A stretch of 64,000 nucleotides of DNA from Asterella californica (Eukaryota > Streptophyta > Marchantiopsida > Marchantiales > Aytoniaceae). The notes beneath the pieces were generated by a model that worked only from the letters and a program-made list of their open reading frames with translations, was not told where the DNA came from and did not search any database. Below, in pieces: positions 1-12,300 of the stretch (within the stretch, counting starts at the first letter, position 1; the number at the start of each line of letters is the position of its first letter). The position numbers and the translations under genes were made by a program. The DNA lies in assembly GCA_036924285.1 (NCBI GenBank), contig JAYKYS010000087.1, forward strand, positions 1-64,000, read 5' to 3'.

Positions 1-160
1 AGAAACCCAATCCGGTGAAGTAAGGCGAAAAAGGTTGTCTATTTGAGCATTGTCGTTCTTGCTTTGCCCTCCTCGCACCATGAGTGTTATTTGTTGTTTG
101 ATTTGAGGAGGCATGATGTGTCCTTATGAGCTTGCCCTGTAGCTATGAGGGTCCTTGGTC

Positions 161-204
161 TGACCGGTTGGCCTGACCGGTTGGCATGACCGGTTGGCCT
201 GACC
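161..204. repeat. 13-bp tandem repeat (TGACCGGTTGGCM)
   Basis: Three consecutive near-identical 13-bp units followed by a decayed fourth (TGACCAATCAG). Each unit contains the 6-bp palindrome ACCGGT. No coding potential is seen here. Its role is unknown; it lies at the left edge of the repeat-rich accessory region. Confidence 0.85.
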
Positions 205-342
205 AATCAGCGTGACTGGTTACTTCACAGTGCGACTACCTCCTTGAGTAAGGGTTTCGGCAAGCACGCTCAATCGGAGAACCCCATCAACAGACTGTCA
301 CAAAAACTTTGTTGTATGATACAGAGTGCCATAGAGAACACA

Positions 343-1143
343 AATCACATTTTTTGTGTCTACCCGAACATTCTGTTTGACCTATACAAGCCTTTGCCGG
401 CGGCATATGCGAGAGCAAAGCCGCAAACCTCTGTGAGTGAGCAAGATAGGCAATGGCGCTCAACGGAGAACTACGGACTGTCACAAAAAGTATGTTATAC
501 GGTACAGAGCTCTCTAAGGAAGTGTATTGACAGGATTTGGCTTTTTTGTGTCAGCCCAGTTGACAGATATTACCCTTTGCAACTGTCCTGGGATGCTCTT
601 GCTACGGCAGTGTCAAAGTGACCCGGTACGGATGAGGGCATACCAGTACGGACATACTGATAGCGGATTGCTACGGGTACCCGTCATGTGATCAGGTGAA
701 CACACCCTCATAAGGCAGCCAGCCAACTAAAGAACCGAAATCACATTTTTTGTGTCAACCCGGACATTCTGTTTGACAGATACAGCCTTTGCCGGCGGCA
801 AACCCGTGAGCAAAGCCGCAAACCTCTGTGAGTGAGCAAGATAGGCAATGGCGCTCAACGGAGAACTACGGACTGTCACAAAAAGTATGTTCTACGGTAC
901 AGAGCTCTCTAAGGAAGTGTATTGACAGGATTTGGCTTTTTTGTGTCAGCTCGGACATCCCAGTTGACAGATGTTACCCTTTGCAACTGTCCTGTGACGC
1001 TCTTGCCACCGGCAGTGTCAAAGTAACCCGGTACGGATGAGGGCATACCAGTACAGACATACTGATAGCTACGGGATTGCTACGGGAACCTGTCATGTGA
1101 TCAGGTGAACACACCCTCATAAGGCAGCCAGCCAACTAAAGAA
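343..1143. repeat. two tandem ~400-bp repeat units
   Basis: Unit 1 (about 343-738) and unit 2 (about 739-1143) both begin with AATCACATTTTTTGTGTC and end with CCTCATAAGGCAGCCAGCC, at offsets of roughly 395-409 bp, and match closely throughout. Each contains a shared stretch beginning GTGAGTGAGCAAGATAGG. A more divergent older copy of part of the unit starts near 244, and another relative is seen near 19505-19615. The short ORFs inside are duplicated along with the DNA and look like chance frames, so I do not call genes. Confidence 0.85.
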
Positions 1144-1146
1144 TCA

Positions 1147-4144
1147 CAACAGCAACATGCTTCCTTCACTGCCTCTTGAACGCAAGGACTACAAGCGGGA
1201 TGACCTTCCCGTGCTTCGGTGAAGCTGAGGGGACCCTCAAGGTCAACACGGAAGCCCACCTGCTCCAAAGCCTCTCAAGCGGACAGCTGCACAAGCTGGC
1301 TTGAGTGCCGGGCCCCCTATCCCAGAAGAACTGTTGCGCAAGGTTGTCCTGGGCCTGCTGCCTGAAAGAGCACACAGCGAACTCAAGTGGTATAATGTAT
1401 GCACAAAGATTGCCAACATTGCACTACCCAATGGCCGCCACAATGGTGGTTTGAGGATCCTGCATGCTGTGTGCTGATAAAGGACAGATGCCAAGTTTGC
1501 TCAGGCTGTGCTTGGCTATAATCCCCAATTGGGCTTTGAACCACTGAAGCACATGCTACGCAAAGACAGTCCCCAAACTTGCTATCCAACTGAGAATGAT
1601 TCTGCCTGCAGCGCTTCTTCAAGGAACAGCGCATGAGCGAAAGCGAGACAAAGCTCAGAAAATTCTACATGCCAGACATCAACAACATCTGTGAGCAATA
1701 CAATTGGGAGCTGCATGCATGTAACGAGCCATACTTACAAGACTACAGCAAGGAGACTGCTGCTGGTCTGGTCATTTGGTCCAAGCCTGGTACAGGCAAG
1801 TTGGGGCTGTGTCTCCCACATCTGAAGCTGAGCGCTGATCTAAGGTTCAACGCAATGTATGCAAGAGTGCAAAGCTAAGAGTGTAATGCTGTGTCTCTGC
1901 AGGAAAGACACGTGGAGCAGAGAAAGCTTATTGCAGATATTGTCCTTAGGGAAGGGCGCGTCTTGATTGTCAGCAATCGAGTAACCCTTGCCCATGACCA
2001 CATCAGTAACTTCAACGAAGTTGTCAAAGCTGCATGGACAGAAAGGCATGGCACTGCACTTGAATGCCCAGACAGCTTACTCTTTGTGCAATACAACAAG
2101 ACCATGGAGGGTACCGACCTGGCTGAGGTCCCACGCATTGTCCTGTCAGGCTGAGTCGCTTGGGCTTCTAAGAAGCGCTGAGAAATACAACCTTGTGCTA
2201 ATGGACGAGAGCGAAAGCATCTTGACGCAGCTCAGCAGTGAGAAGACAATGGGCGACCGTGCTGGGCGGGTGACCGCAGTGCTGCATGATGTCTTGTTGA
2301 AAGGCGAGAAGGTTGTCTTTGCAGATGCCTACATGACAAACAGGACGCTCAATCTGGTGCACCAAATTTTCAACGCACGCACAGAGAAAGTGAAGGTCAT
2401 CTACAACTCATGGTGCCAAGAGCCATGCAAGGCCTATAGGCTTGATGACAAGAAGGAGTTTATACATGAGCTCATCAAGCGCCTGAAGTCTGGCAAGAAC
2501 TGTGTAGCCTTCTGTGGCACAAAAGCATTTGCTGACAAGCTGCACAATCAGGTCAAGCAGCAGTTGCCAGACTTGGCCATCCTGTACTACTCGCGGGACA
2601 CTCCAGGCAGTGTGAAGGAGGCAGACCTGGCTGATGTGAAGCACCGCTGGCTTCAGTGCAGCCTGCTTCTGTACACGTCTACGCTCACTGTTGGGGTGAG
2701 TGCAGACATACATGAACTCTGTTGAGGTTAACACTGCTCTGCATTACGTGGTAGTGTTGCACAAATGCATGGCCAGAGCATTCAGCATACAAGGTCCAGC
2801 GCTTTGCACTCATTAGCACTTGCTAACTTTGAACGCTGGAATACAGGTCAACTTCATTCAAGAGAGGGGTACAAAACCACACTTTAGTCACATGTTTGTC
2901 TTCAGCAGCGCACACAGCTGCTGTGTGAGGGATGCGTTTCAAGCTTTGAAACGCGTCAGACAGTTTGGCAGCCCAGAGTTATATTACTGCCTCGACACCC
3001 TGTCCAGTCCCAAAGAGCGGCACCTCTTGTGCACCACCTTAGAGGCTGCTGGGCGACACGTCAAGCGAATGGCATGGTTGCAAGAGCACTACTGTGGCGA
3101 GCAAGTCTGTAGGACAGAGGAAGGCATACTGGAGCAAGTGCTTGCGTTTGACCCAGAAGATGATGCGGCAGCTGCACAGAGGCTGAGAGCTATGAAAGAG
3201 CAGCTTTGCATGGCACGTCAGCAGGGTATGCCAGCTTGGCTGGCTGATGTGCATTCACACACAATTCTGAAAGCGACCTCAGCAAGGGGTATCATGAAGA
3301 GTGCTTTGACTTGTTCTTGATGATGAACGCATACATCAGCCAGAATTACAGGCCAGGTTCACATGAGCAGGGCGAGGAAGAGCCACTTGGGCTGGCAGGG
3401 GTAATGGAAGCGACAGGCCCTGAGCCAGCATCCCCCCAGAACATGCTTGCGCAAGGTAACCCGGGGTATGCTGTGTTGGCCTCCTTGGAACCAAAGGTTG
3501 CAGCGGAGCTTCAAAAGCAACTATACAAGGGTCAGGATGGCTACCACATGGAGCAGCCCTGTCGACATGATGCTGGAGAAGTTTGACTTTGACAGAAAAG
3601 TCAAATGTACCGGTGCTACCAAGGAGGATTGAGCCTTGGTCTTTGATGAGATGTGTGCTTTCTCGTTCAAGAAGGAGAGGTTCTTGCGCATGTACCATGA
3701 GGTCAACAACTCAGGAGCCAGCCTGGCAGAGATCAACTTGCCAGGCAACCAGTACTTAGGCATGTGGGAAAAGCTGCCGGCCACAGTAGGTGCTATGCAA
3801 CAGCTTTGCGCTCTGCTTGGGGTTAGCTCGTCACAAGACCTGGGAGACAGAAATCCCCAGCAGCACTTTTGGTCGCCAAAGCGGGTCAGCTTGCTCCTGT
3901 CATCACAGATCTCCAGACGCTCTGCAATAAGGCAGGTGCCAAGCAAGTACATGGAGGATCAAAGGCAAAATTTTTCAAGACGGCCATCAGCCAGATACTG
4001 ACTGCCTTTGGCAACACAAAGCTGGCACCCCTTACACGCGGGCAAGCGCGTCACCGCAACAGGCGCTCAGATAACTACACATATGCAATCACAATCAACG
4101 AGGTCAAAATTGAGGGTTACAAAAAGCTTTCACAAAAGCTGTGA
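1147..4144 (+). pseudogene. decayed origin-binding-protein-like (Herpes_ori_bp type) helicase
   Basis: Conserved helicase blocks are spread over all three forward frames, so the gene is broken. In order I see a region near 1310-1480 that looks like the N-terminal domain of viral helicase-primases, a P-loop-like SKPGTGK near 1783, SNRVTLA near 1971, CQAESLGLL near 2141, a Walker-B-like LMDESESIL near 2200, a DAYMTNRTL strand near 2326 and a helicase C-terminal part with TLTVGVSADI near 2680. The VxxSNRVTLA ... QxESL ... LMDExESIL ... DA order is that of Herpes_ori_bp family superfamily-2 helicases, which are also carried by large DNA viruses and some eukaryotic elements (family knowledge). The P-loop lacks the usual Ser/Thr after GK. 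Frame breaks occur near 2147-2153 (one base too many between RIV and CQAESL) and at several later points; the C-terminal tail ends near 4144. I infer a dead viral or element gene. Assignment to the broad family is fairly secure, the origin is not. Confidence 0.65.
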
Positions 4145-5157
4145 TCAAGCTGTTGAAACCCCAGGCTCCTGCAACTTCTGACCTGTAATGTAGGAAATGT
4201 AGATGGTGGCAGCTTAGGAAGACAACTTGTATAGCTAAGTCGACGGTTAGACACTGCTTTGTTGGGTTACAAGCTATATAGCATCATGCATCAGCAGCGT
4301 TGTAAGCACCGTATAAGATGAAACCGGCATGCCAGACCTCACTTGCTGGTTTGAAAGTTTGCGCCATCTTGGAGGTCAGCAGCAGTGGCATTGCCTGACT
4401 TGCTCTGCTTGAAGGGTCTTCATTGGGACTGACAATCCTCGCCTGCGACTCTATCACGATCCATATTCACCTGCAAAAACACACACGGTAGCTTGCAATC
4501 AGCAGCATGCATTTTATTGGCATTGGATTAAACTGGTGACAGCTCCGATGTAAAATGTGCATAAGTATTTGTGAGATGTTGTGACAATTGACAAAACAGA
4601 TGGCATGCAAACTTTCTACGGGCTGGCTTTGTCAGGGATTAGATGCCCTTACTCTTTTTTACGGGTTTGCTTGGCATTGCTTGTGTACAATGTGTCTTGC
4701 GAGTATCATCTTGGGGGCGAGACCAAGTAATGACTATGTGAGGGAACATGCCAGTGCAGAACATATGCACACTCCTGTAGCAATAATTGGGCCACACGAA
4801 GCATGCTATTTTTGACATTTTTGTGGAATCCTGAACCGGTGCTCAGCAGTTGACTGATCGCAAGGACAGGTGTTATTTCTAGTGCCTAGAAGGGTAATTT
4901 GAGCTAGCTGTTATAGGTCTAAATCTGGGTCAGACCCGGGTCAGACCCGGGTCAGACCCAGGTCTTACTCAGGTCTGACAGGAACATCAGGCTCCAGACT
5001 ACCCATTGGTCTTTGCAATCGGTTCAGCCAGCTGGTCAAGCCAAACGATCAGGCCAAGGACCTCATAGGGCAAGATCACCAATAAGTGTAAGACACACAC
5101 AGCAGCAACATGACAACTTCCTCACCAATCAACCTCTCAGAGTAACTTACACAAGCC
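4145..5157. other. gene-free stretch with a small GGTCAGACCCG array
   Basis: I see no supportable gene here. The only clear structure is a short array at about 4927-4963 made of near-perfect 11-bp units GGGTCAGACCC, each an interrupted palindrome (GGGTC/GACCC), trailing into decayed AGGTCTGAC copies to about 4980. A 75-codon open frame near 4588 has no recognisable features. Confidence 0.6.
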
Positions 5158-6180
5158 AGACCGCTTCTTTGCAACAACCTTGAGCGCCACTGTCGGTCAA
5201 ACATCTGTCAACGTCATCAACTGGCTCTTCAGTTTGAGACCTCTGCTACCTTCGAGTGTCTTCTCCGGTAAGCACACGTCAACCTTGTCTCTGCAACACC
5301 AGAAGTTGCCTCAAACTCCACATCATGTGATAGTTGACAGTCAATCCGCCCTACTTTCTGCTTCCCCAAAATCAGGGCTGTCAAGTCAAACAAGCCCTGG
5401 TAAGGCTAGCTTAGGGCTAATATGTGCTGTCAGGCCAGACCCAGAAGCCCCATTTCTAAAAGTTTGATCACGGTAAAGATTACTAATACGGTGGTCAAGA
5501 GAACCACATAAGGCATCGGCTACGTCTGACAATCACACAAACAGTTCAGCACTTCACATCGCCTCTCAGCCAGCTTCAATTGCGCAACAAACTTGCACAA
5601 GGCCAGAAAGCTTCTTTGCTTCAACCTTGAGCGCCACTGTCGGTCAAACATCTGTCAACGTCATCAATAGGCTCTTCCGTCTGAGACCTCTGCTACCTTG
5701 GGTTCTCCGGTGAGCACACGTCAACCTTGTCTCTGCAACACCAGAAGTTGCCTCAAACTCCACATCATGTGATAGCTGACAGTCAATCCGCCCTACTTTC
5801 TGCTTCCCCAAAATCAGGGCTGTCAAGTCAAACAAGCCCTGGTAAGGCTAGCTTAGGGCTAATATGTGCTGTCAGGCCAGACCCAGAAGCCCCATTTCTA
5901 AAAGTTTGATCACGGTAAAGATTACTAATACGGTGGTCAAGAGAACCACATAAGGCATCGGCTACGTCTGACAATCACACAAACAGTTCAGCCACTTCAC
6001 ATCGCCTCTCAGCCAGCTTCAATTGCGCAACAAACTTCCACAAGGCCAGAAAGCTTCTTTGCTTCAACCTTGAGCGCCACTGTCGGTCAAACATCTGTCA
6101 ACGTCATCAATAGGCTCTTCCGTCTGAGACCTCTGCTACCTTGGGTTCTCCGCGTGAGCGCACGTCGACCTTGTCTCTGC
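5158..6180. repeat. 445-bp tandem repeat, two full copies plus a partial third
   Basis: Copies start at about 5158, 5604 and 6049, each near AGCTTCTTTGCTTCAACCTT or a variant, and each contains AGCGCCACTGTCGGTCAAAC. The third copy stops near 6180 just upstream of the zinc-finger pseudogene at 6343. A diverged relative, including the segment ending GGTCAAGAGAACCACATAAG, occurs at about 19737-19990, so this family is also dispersed. The repeated 60-95 codon open frames inside are copies of one another and are not called as genes. Confidence 0.85.
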
Positions 6181-6342
6181 ACACTGTTCTGTGAATCAAT
6201 TGCACCTTGAACCTGCTTCCGCACCCAAAGCATCTGACAAGAGTCAGAGTAGTACAGATCATCCGAACTGGACAAAGCCAGCAGAGGCACATAAGGTCTG
6301 ATTCTGCCGGAGTGACAAACCCAACATCAAAGCATAGCAAGC

Positions 6343-7406
6343 ATGCCAGTATTTCACTCTTGCAAGGACTGCATCCTTGATGGTGAATCCCTTAGCTATG
6401 ATCGCCTTGTCAAGCTACAGGATCACGAAAAGCAGAAGACTCATCAAATGGTGGAACAAGCCTACGAAAGAGGAGTGCAGCATAGGCCGCAAATTTGCAG
6501 AAGATGAGGCCAAACATGCAGCTCACCTACCAGCAGGGTCATGTGCTCAAGAGCCGCAACAGCCTATGATGGCGAGGTGGCTTTATATCCAAGCTTTTAA
6601 AGATGGCAAGCAGGCTGCACAAGATGAGCCACAATTTGGTCATGAAGGCCATGGTGGAAACTCACAATGCACAACTGGACATTGTATTCAAGCGTGGACA
6701 GGACTATAAGGCAATGGCTGGTGAAGCACCTGAGTTGGAGCCTCATGAACACGTAAGTTCGGCCACTCCAACAGCGGCCGTCCCTGTCGCGACGTCGTTG
6801 ACGCAGCCAGAGCTGCAACCACACCCAGAAATAAAACCAGGTGCTGTCCAACGTGATGCCCATGAGCAATCGCCACCACAAGAGCAGGCAACAAGCAGCG
6901 CCTTGGAGTCCACGGGTGACCTCTTTTCGTTACCACACCATGTGAAGGAAAAAGATGTAATTATGCTGAAATGTATAATCAAGAATGCTTGCGGCATCGG
7001 GGGATACGCATCTCAGAAAGTTTGCCGCTGTCCCAACAACGGCAGATTGCAGACACTTTACTTTGGAGGAGTGGCAACCTTTGACGGACTCAGAACGGCT
7101 CACTGCAGACGCTCACCGGCTGCTTGAGATTCTTCACGATTGCTGGGATTTGGCAAATGTTGATGACCGCATCAAGATACATACTTGGCCCTTGCACTCC
7201 AGAGCAACCAAGTCTGTTAGCAAATGTGCTCAGACGCAACTGACATCCATCACATGGACTATGACCCACAACAGGCACTAACAGTGGCTCATCAATTAGT
7301 AAAATATGTTCCAGATCTACCACCATGTGAGTGTGTGGTGACAGCACCCAAGCCACTGAATGGGCAAGCAAAACAAACTGTGATCAAAAGGAACGGGAAA
7401 CTGTGA
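6343..7406 (+). pseudogene. frameshifted paralogue of the zinc-finger gene at 7978
   Basis: The start codon at 6343 opens a frame with CKDCILDG and a nearby His pair, closely matching the N-terminus of the intact gene at 7978 (CSHCILDG). Recognisable similarity then continues through three frames: AYERGVQ early on, AFKDGKQAA near 6590, a middle region with FKRGQDYK, the VCRCPNNGRLQ block near 7021 (ICRCPSTGRLQ in the intact copy), PLTDSERLTAD near 7086, and the tail LVKYVPDLPP near 7296. The shared blocks keep the same order as in the intact copy, so this is a tandem duplicate that has lost its frame at several sites. The function of the family is unknown to me; the N-terminal C2H2 finger suggests nucleic-acid binding. 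Confidence 0.75.
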
Positions 7407-7977
7407 TCCAAGAGGGATGAACAAGGCGCCATGTTGACACTCTGCAGACCCCAATGCACTCAGCAACTTTAGTCTAGAATGTGAAGGTCATGTAACAGAC
7501 AGGCAATGCTTTTGACATGACAGTATTGAGCAAGCAAAAACACAGCATCCCAGCTAAAGCTCTCCTAGATGGACCATATTGCCAAGCGTCTCAGATGTAT
7601 GGAATGTACGACAGTCTGCAGTAGTTGGTGCATGTGTTGCCTCGGCTTGATGTTGCATTGGGTTTTCCTGCTTCCGTGAAAGCTTGCCAAGTCTTTTCAA
7701 GATGATGCACATCTCCACAAGGAGTTCAGTGGTCTGAGATCTTCAATGCTACCCTAGCTGCGTTGTTGGACCCAGGTTGCAATCTCTTACTCTGCATGGT
7801 TTACTTCTAAGCATCAACACATGAAAGGCATGTAAATATGTCAAAAGCTGTCTCTGCAATGAGCATCAGCATAACAACCCATATCGTTGGTGATCTGATG
7901 GTCAAACTTGTACAAGCTCATAAGCAGCTGCTTGTGTCTAGCAAACTAACAATATCATAGACTGCAAAAGCACCAGC
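7407..7977. other. intergenic spacer, no feature seen
   Basis: This spacer lies between the pseudogene and the intact zinc-finger paralogue. It has no open frame with recognisable features and no clear repeat. It presumably carries the promoter of the gene starting at 7978. Confidence 0.5.
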
Positions 7978-9330
7978 ATGCCAGCCGCAAAAAGTACATG
8001 TTCTCATTGCATTCTTGATGGTACGCCTCTTACGTTTGACCGAGCTGCTAAGCTAAAACATCATCGCCAACAAAAACATCATAAAATAGCGCAAGAAGCG
8101 TATGAAAGAGGCTTGCAAGAAGGTTGTAACTCAACCCTGGTGGAGGGCATGACTGCAACACACTTGCAGCCAGTTTCAGTTGAGATGCCACCTGACAATG
8201 CTGTCGAGACAGAGACAGCCTACGCACATGGCTTTCAAGATGGCAAAGCAGCAGAAAAAGCTATGCACGACACTGTTATCAAAGCCATGTTGGACAGTCA
8301 CACAAGAGATATAGAAGCTGCGTTCAAGCGAGGCAAGGAGCACAGCATAGTGACCGCGGCTCCACAGACGCTACCACTTCTGCCAATACAAGTGGGCAGA
8401 TTGCAGTCGGACTTACAGCAGGAGCCATATGCTCAGGGTGTGGCAGCCCCGCAACTGCAACCAGCTTTGGAGAACACAACAAAGAATTTTCAGCCTCCAA
8501 CTGAGCAATCACCCTCAGACACAAGCATCTGCTCAGGGTCTGACAGCTTTGACAAGCCTGGTGACACAAACGCATACAGCGTAGAGACAGGTACTCAAAA
8601 TACCTGCAACCTGGCGGCAGCAGCCCAACCTCCTCCATTGACAAGGCAACTGTCAATGCAGCACCAAAAAGAGGTTCAGATACTAGAACAGCAACCAGCT
8701 CCGGGATTGACTCTGCCCCAAGCAAGTTCAGAAGCAACACCAGCTGATCTCGAGCATCATATGTGTGAGCCAATGCTGTCCACAGAACTTGGCCCAGCAG
8801 TAAATCCAGCAACCAGTTCATGCATTGAGTGCACAAGCACTGCAGCTCCAAAAAGTGAAGCTGAAGATGATGTGGCTGTTATGAGCAAAGTAATCCGGGA
8901 CATTTGGGTGTACAATAAAGGCAGTGTTGACACGGAAAGAATCTGCCGGTGTCCAAGCACTGGCAGATTGCAAGTGCTGAACAGGTTGGCGGATGAATGG
9001 AGTCCTTTGACAGATTCAGAAAGGCTTGTCGCAGATGTGTCCAAGCTGCTATACATCCTTCAACACTTGACACATGTAGACAACTGTGCTGGCGAGCCTT
9101 CCCCATTCTGCAGCTTGGAGCAGATGCGCAGTTTGCAAAAGTGCGCAAGAGCACTTGACATACATGACAGTGATTTTGATCCTTGCAAGGCAAAGTTACT
9201 TACTGTGCAACTTGCTGAATGCCTTCCAAATCTTCCTCCGAGGCAGCCAAAAGTCCAAATCGACAGCAAAACATTGAGCAAGACATCTACAAGCTGTAGG
9301 GCTAAGACTCGCAAGAATGCAGCTTGCTGA
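7978..9330 (+). CDS. C2H2 zinc-finger protein of unknown function (450 aa)
   Basis: This is an intact single-exon ORF starting with ATG at 7978. A finger-like motif lies at the N-terminus: Cys8, Cys11, His28/29 and His34. It is followed by an acidic/Gln-rich segment with AYERGLQEG and AYAHGFQDGK repeats (the spacing suggests a repeated helix motif), a long low-complexity middle rich in Gln, Pro, Ser and Thr (about 130-290), and a conserved C-terminal region. The latter contains ICRCPSTGRLQ near residue 321 and PLTDSERLVAD shortly after, then LAECLPNLPP, and a basic tail. The C-terminal region and finger are the parts preserved in the upstream pseudogene, which argues they are the functional domains. 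I do not recognise the family. It could be a transcription factor or an element-encoded DNA-binding protein; the location among virus-like genes favours the latter. The intact frame beside a dead paralogue suggests recent activity or selection. Confidence 0.7.
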   Translation: MPAAKSTCSHCILDGTPLTFDRAAKLKHHRQQKHHKIAQEAYERGLQEGCNSTLVEGMTATHLQPVSVEMPPDNAVETETAYAHGFQDGKAAEKAMHDTVIKAMLDSHTRDIEAAFKRGKEHSIVTAAPQTLPLLPIQVGRLQSDLQQEPYAQGVAAPQLQPALENTTKNFQPPTEQSPSDTSICSGSDSFDKPGDTNAYSVETGTQNTCNLAAAAQPPPLTRQLSMQHQKEVQILEQQPAPGLTLPQASSEATPADLEHHMCEPMLSTELGPAVNPATSSCIECTSTAAPKSEAEDDVAVMSKVIRDIWVYNKGSVDTERICRCPSTGRLQVLNRLADEWSPLTDSERLVADVSKLLYILQHLTHVDNCAGEPSPFCSLEQMRSLQKCARALDIHDSDFDPCKAKLLTVQLAECLPNLPPRQPKVQIDSKTLSKTSTSCRAKTRKNAAC

Positions 9331-12300
9331 CACAACAAGCACAGAACCTGAAGTTTGAGTATGGTTGGCAAGATTGGTTGTTGGGCATAGGTGATCACAG
9401 ATGTCTCATGACATTGTACCAGATTCAGGTCATTGGTACACAAGGTTTCACATGTCAGGATTTGGATACATGTGTGATGTTAATAATCTAAGTATTGAAA
9501 CATAGGTGTACAACTTGCTGCACTAACTTCTTGACACACGCCTAGTCTCACATATACAGCAACCTGTAGCAGGTCTAATCACTGGATTGCCAACAGTCTT
9601 GTCACTAGCTTGCGTACAATATGTCTCAGGGCTGAACAAATTGTCATGAAATCAGATGGCCTTGAAATGTCAGACAGCATGTATCAAAACTAGACAAGTT
9701 GTCTCAAGTTTGGACAGGATGTTGCAGGATGATAAGATACTTTCTTCTCTCAGAAAGCTCAACCTTGTATTGGAGTCTGTTCAATGCTTACTTGTGCGAA
9801 ATCACAGATGACCAGTAGTGATGTGCCACATCTATGATGTTGCACATATGGACCTCACATTCTCTGTCAGAATTTGTGAGGTTGTATAGTTGATGTCATA
9901 ATTTGTGGATACTAAATTTTCTCTGCAATTTCGTCACAAGCTTGCGTGGCAATATAGTCAGTCCAAAGCTTGAACAGTTTGTCCTGAAACTAGACAACTT
10001 ATACAGTAATTTGATAGCACAAGATAGCCTGTCTCAAAGTTGGACGCCTTGTTTCAAGATCAGTCAGCTTGTCTCAAAATTGGACAGCTTGTCTCAGAAT
10101 CAGACAGCTTGTGTGAAAGTCAGACAATGTGTCTCCAACTCTTTAGTACCTACAGTTTATCACTTTAATTATGAATGCAACCTCACAATTTATGACATAG
10201 AATGTGAGGACAATTTATCATAGCTGTGGTAAAGCATTGCTGGTCATCTGTGATGTGAGACACAAACAAGATCTGAAGATAGAGTAACCACTTTGGTGTA
10301 AGCTGTCTAATTTTGAGACTGGTAAACTGGCCTTGACATTGTCTATCATATTGTGTATTTTTTCTAGATCGAGACAAACTGTTTAGGCTTTAGACTCACT
10401 GCATTGCCAACAACAAACTTGAACAACATCCAACACAAAGTGTGAGCTTGACCCGTCCTGTTTATCACTGTGAAACAGACTGTCACCTGGGACACACGGT
10501 TTTGTATACTCTACTAGTCAGCAAACACAGTCGTCACAACTAACCATCACGATGACATGTGAGAGGTGATATATCTGCCGGCCGCTGTAGATGGTTGGTA
10601 CTATGCAATGGCCAAACCTTACGTACTACACTGCTCCCAGTGCCAAAGGTCACAGATCTGCACAGACTATTTGTTGTTGCAGTTGACATTGCAGCACTTA
10701 CCGGTATATCACAGTGGGGCTAATGACCCTACGTCAAATTCTTGAAGGACGACTTAACGCATCGTGAACTCACATCCAGACGCACATCCAGACAATGTGT
10801 CATCACATCATGTATAACCAAAGTTGTTCCTCTGTTCCAGTCTGATGAACAGAGCATTCCGAGCTGAAGTGCGATTGTGTAGTGTGTTTGTAGGATCACA
10901 AACAACCTGCAATCGTGTCACAAGCTTGAGGGGCGTTGCTTTACTTTTGGATGCCAGTTGTCTAATGGGCGGACATAAAGTGATGTGTTGAGTCCACTCA
11001 TTTCAGCTCTTAGACAATGTGTCTCAGAGTCAGACACTAAAACTCAAACCCGGAAGGCTTGTCTCAGAATCAGACAATGTATTGTCATGAAACCAGAGTG
11101 CCTCATAGTCAACTAGTTGGACAGACTGCGAAGAGGAATGTCTCAAGCGGAAATTAAGTGTCTATTTACTTGTGTGGCAGCGCAAATGGTCTGCAGTGCT
11201 TTGTGATGAAGCTCAGTAAGCATCCCACGGTCAATGTCATATGTATTAAGCAAGTGTACAACTTTGGAACCAGAAAGTTGCGTGAATGCAATGTACAACT
11301 TGTCTGATTTCAAGACATACTGTTTAGACTTTGGATTGACTGTACTGCTGTCTGTGATCCCACACAGCAGACCGCAGAAACGTGGCATGTGTCAAGTCAT
11401 CTTTCTCAAACTTTTTTCTAGAAAAATTTAACACCTACAATCTATGACCTAAATTGTGCAGAGAAGCTCACAAGTTATGACATAAATTGTGAGGTCCTTG
11501 CATATCAGGGGCACAGTTGTGGCATTCCATTGTTGGTTATATGTGTTCCCGCAAGTAACATGTTTGATTGGAAGAGGATAAATAAGAATGGAAAAGACTA
11601 TGTTGTGAGGAGCTCAAGGTGTACCAGCGTTTACCTGAACAAGACAGGACACAGTGTCTAAGTTCAAGACACATTGTCGGACATAGAGTCGTATAGCATC
11701 ATGTCCAAATTTGAGACAACTTGTCTTGTTTCAGACATGCCGTCCTACAGTTTAGGGCCGTCTGCTTTTTGAGACAAGTTGATCAGCCTTGAGACATATC
11801 GTATGCAAGCTAGTGACAGGTATGTTGGCAACCTGCTGATTGTAATCAAGCAGACCAACGCAAGTATGTTGTATGAACTCTGTATTGCTTTAAAGCTTGC
11901 TTGGCAAAACGGAAGATGTCTGTACTCGTAGGACATGTCAAGGTCAGACTACCTGTCTCAAACTGAGACAGCTTGTCTCAGATTCAGACAGTGTCCTCAA
12001 ATCATGTAATGTATCAAAGTCGTGACTGTTTTACTTGATGAACAGAACACAGTATGGTATTACCAAGCTAAAGTTTGTGTGCAGACTGCATGTTTGTGAG
12101 TGTTGTAGGATCACAAACAACCTGCAACTGTGTCACAAGCTTGAGTGGCATTGCTTTTCATTACCACTTGTCTTAAGAGTGGACATGAGGTGATGTGTTG
12201 AGTCCACTCATTTCAGCTCTTAACAATGAATGTGTTGCAGAGTCAGACAATATGGCTCAAACCTGGACGGCTTGTCTCAGAATCAGACAATGTACTGTGA

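Noticed and set aside
1166..1634. Minus-strand open frames of 69-83 codons
   Set aside because: They overlap one another and lie opposite the helicase N-terminal similarity on the plus strand, so they look like shadow frames.
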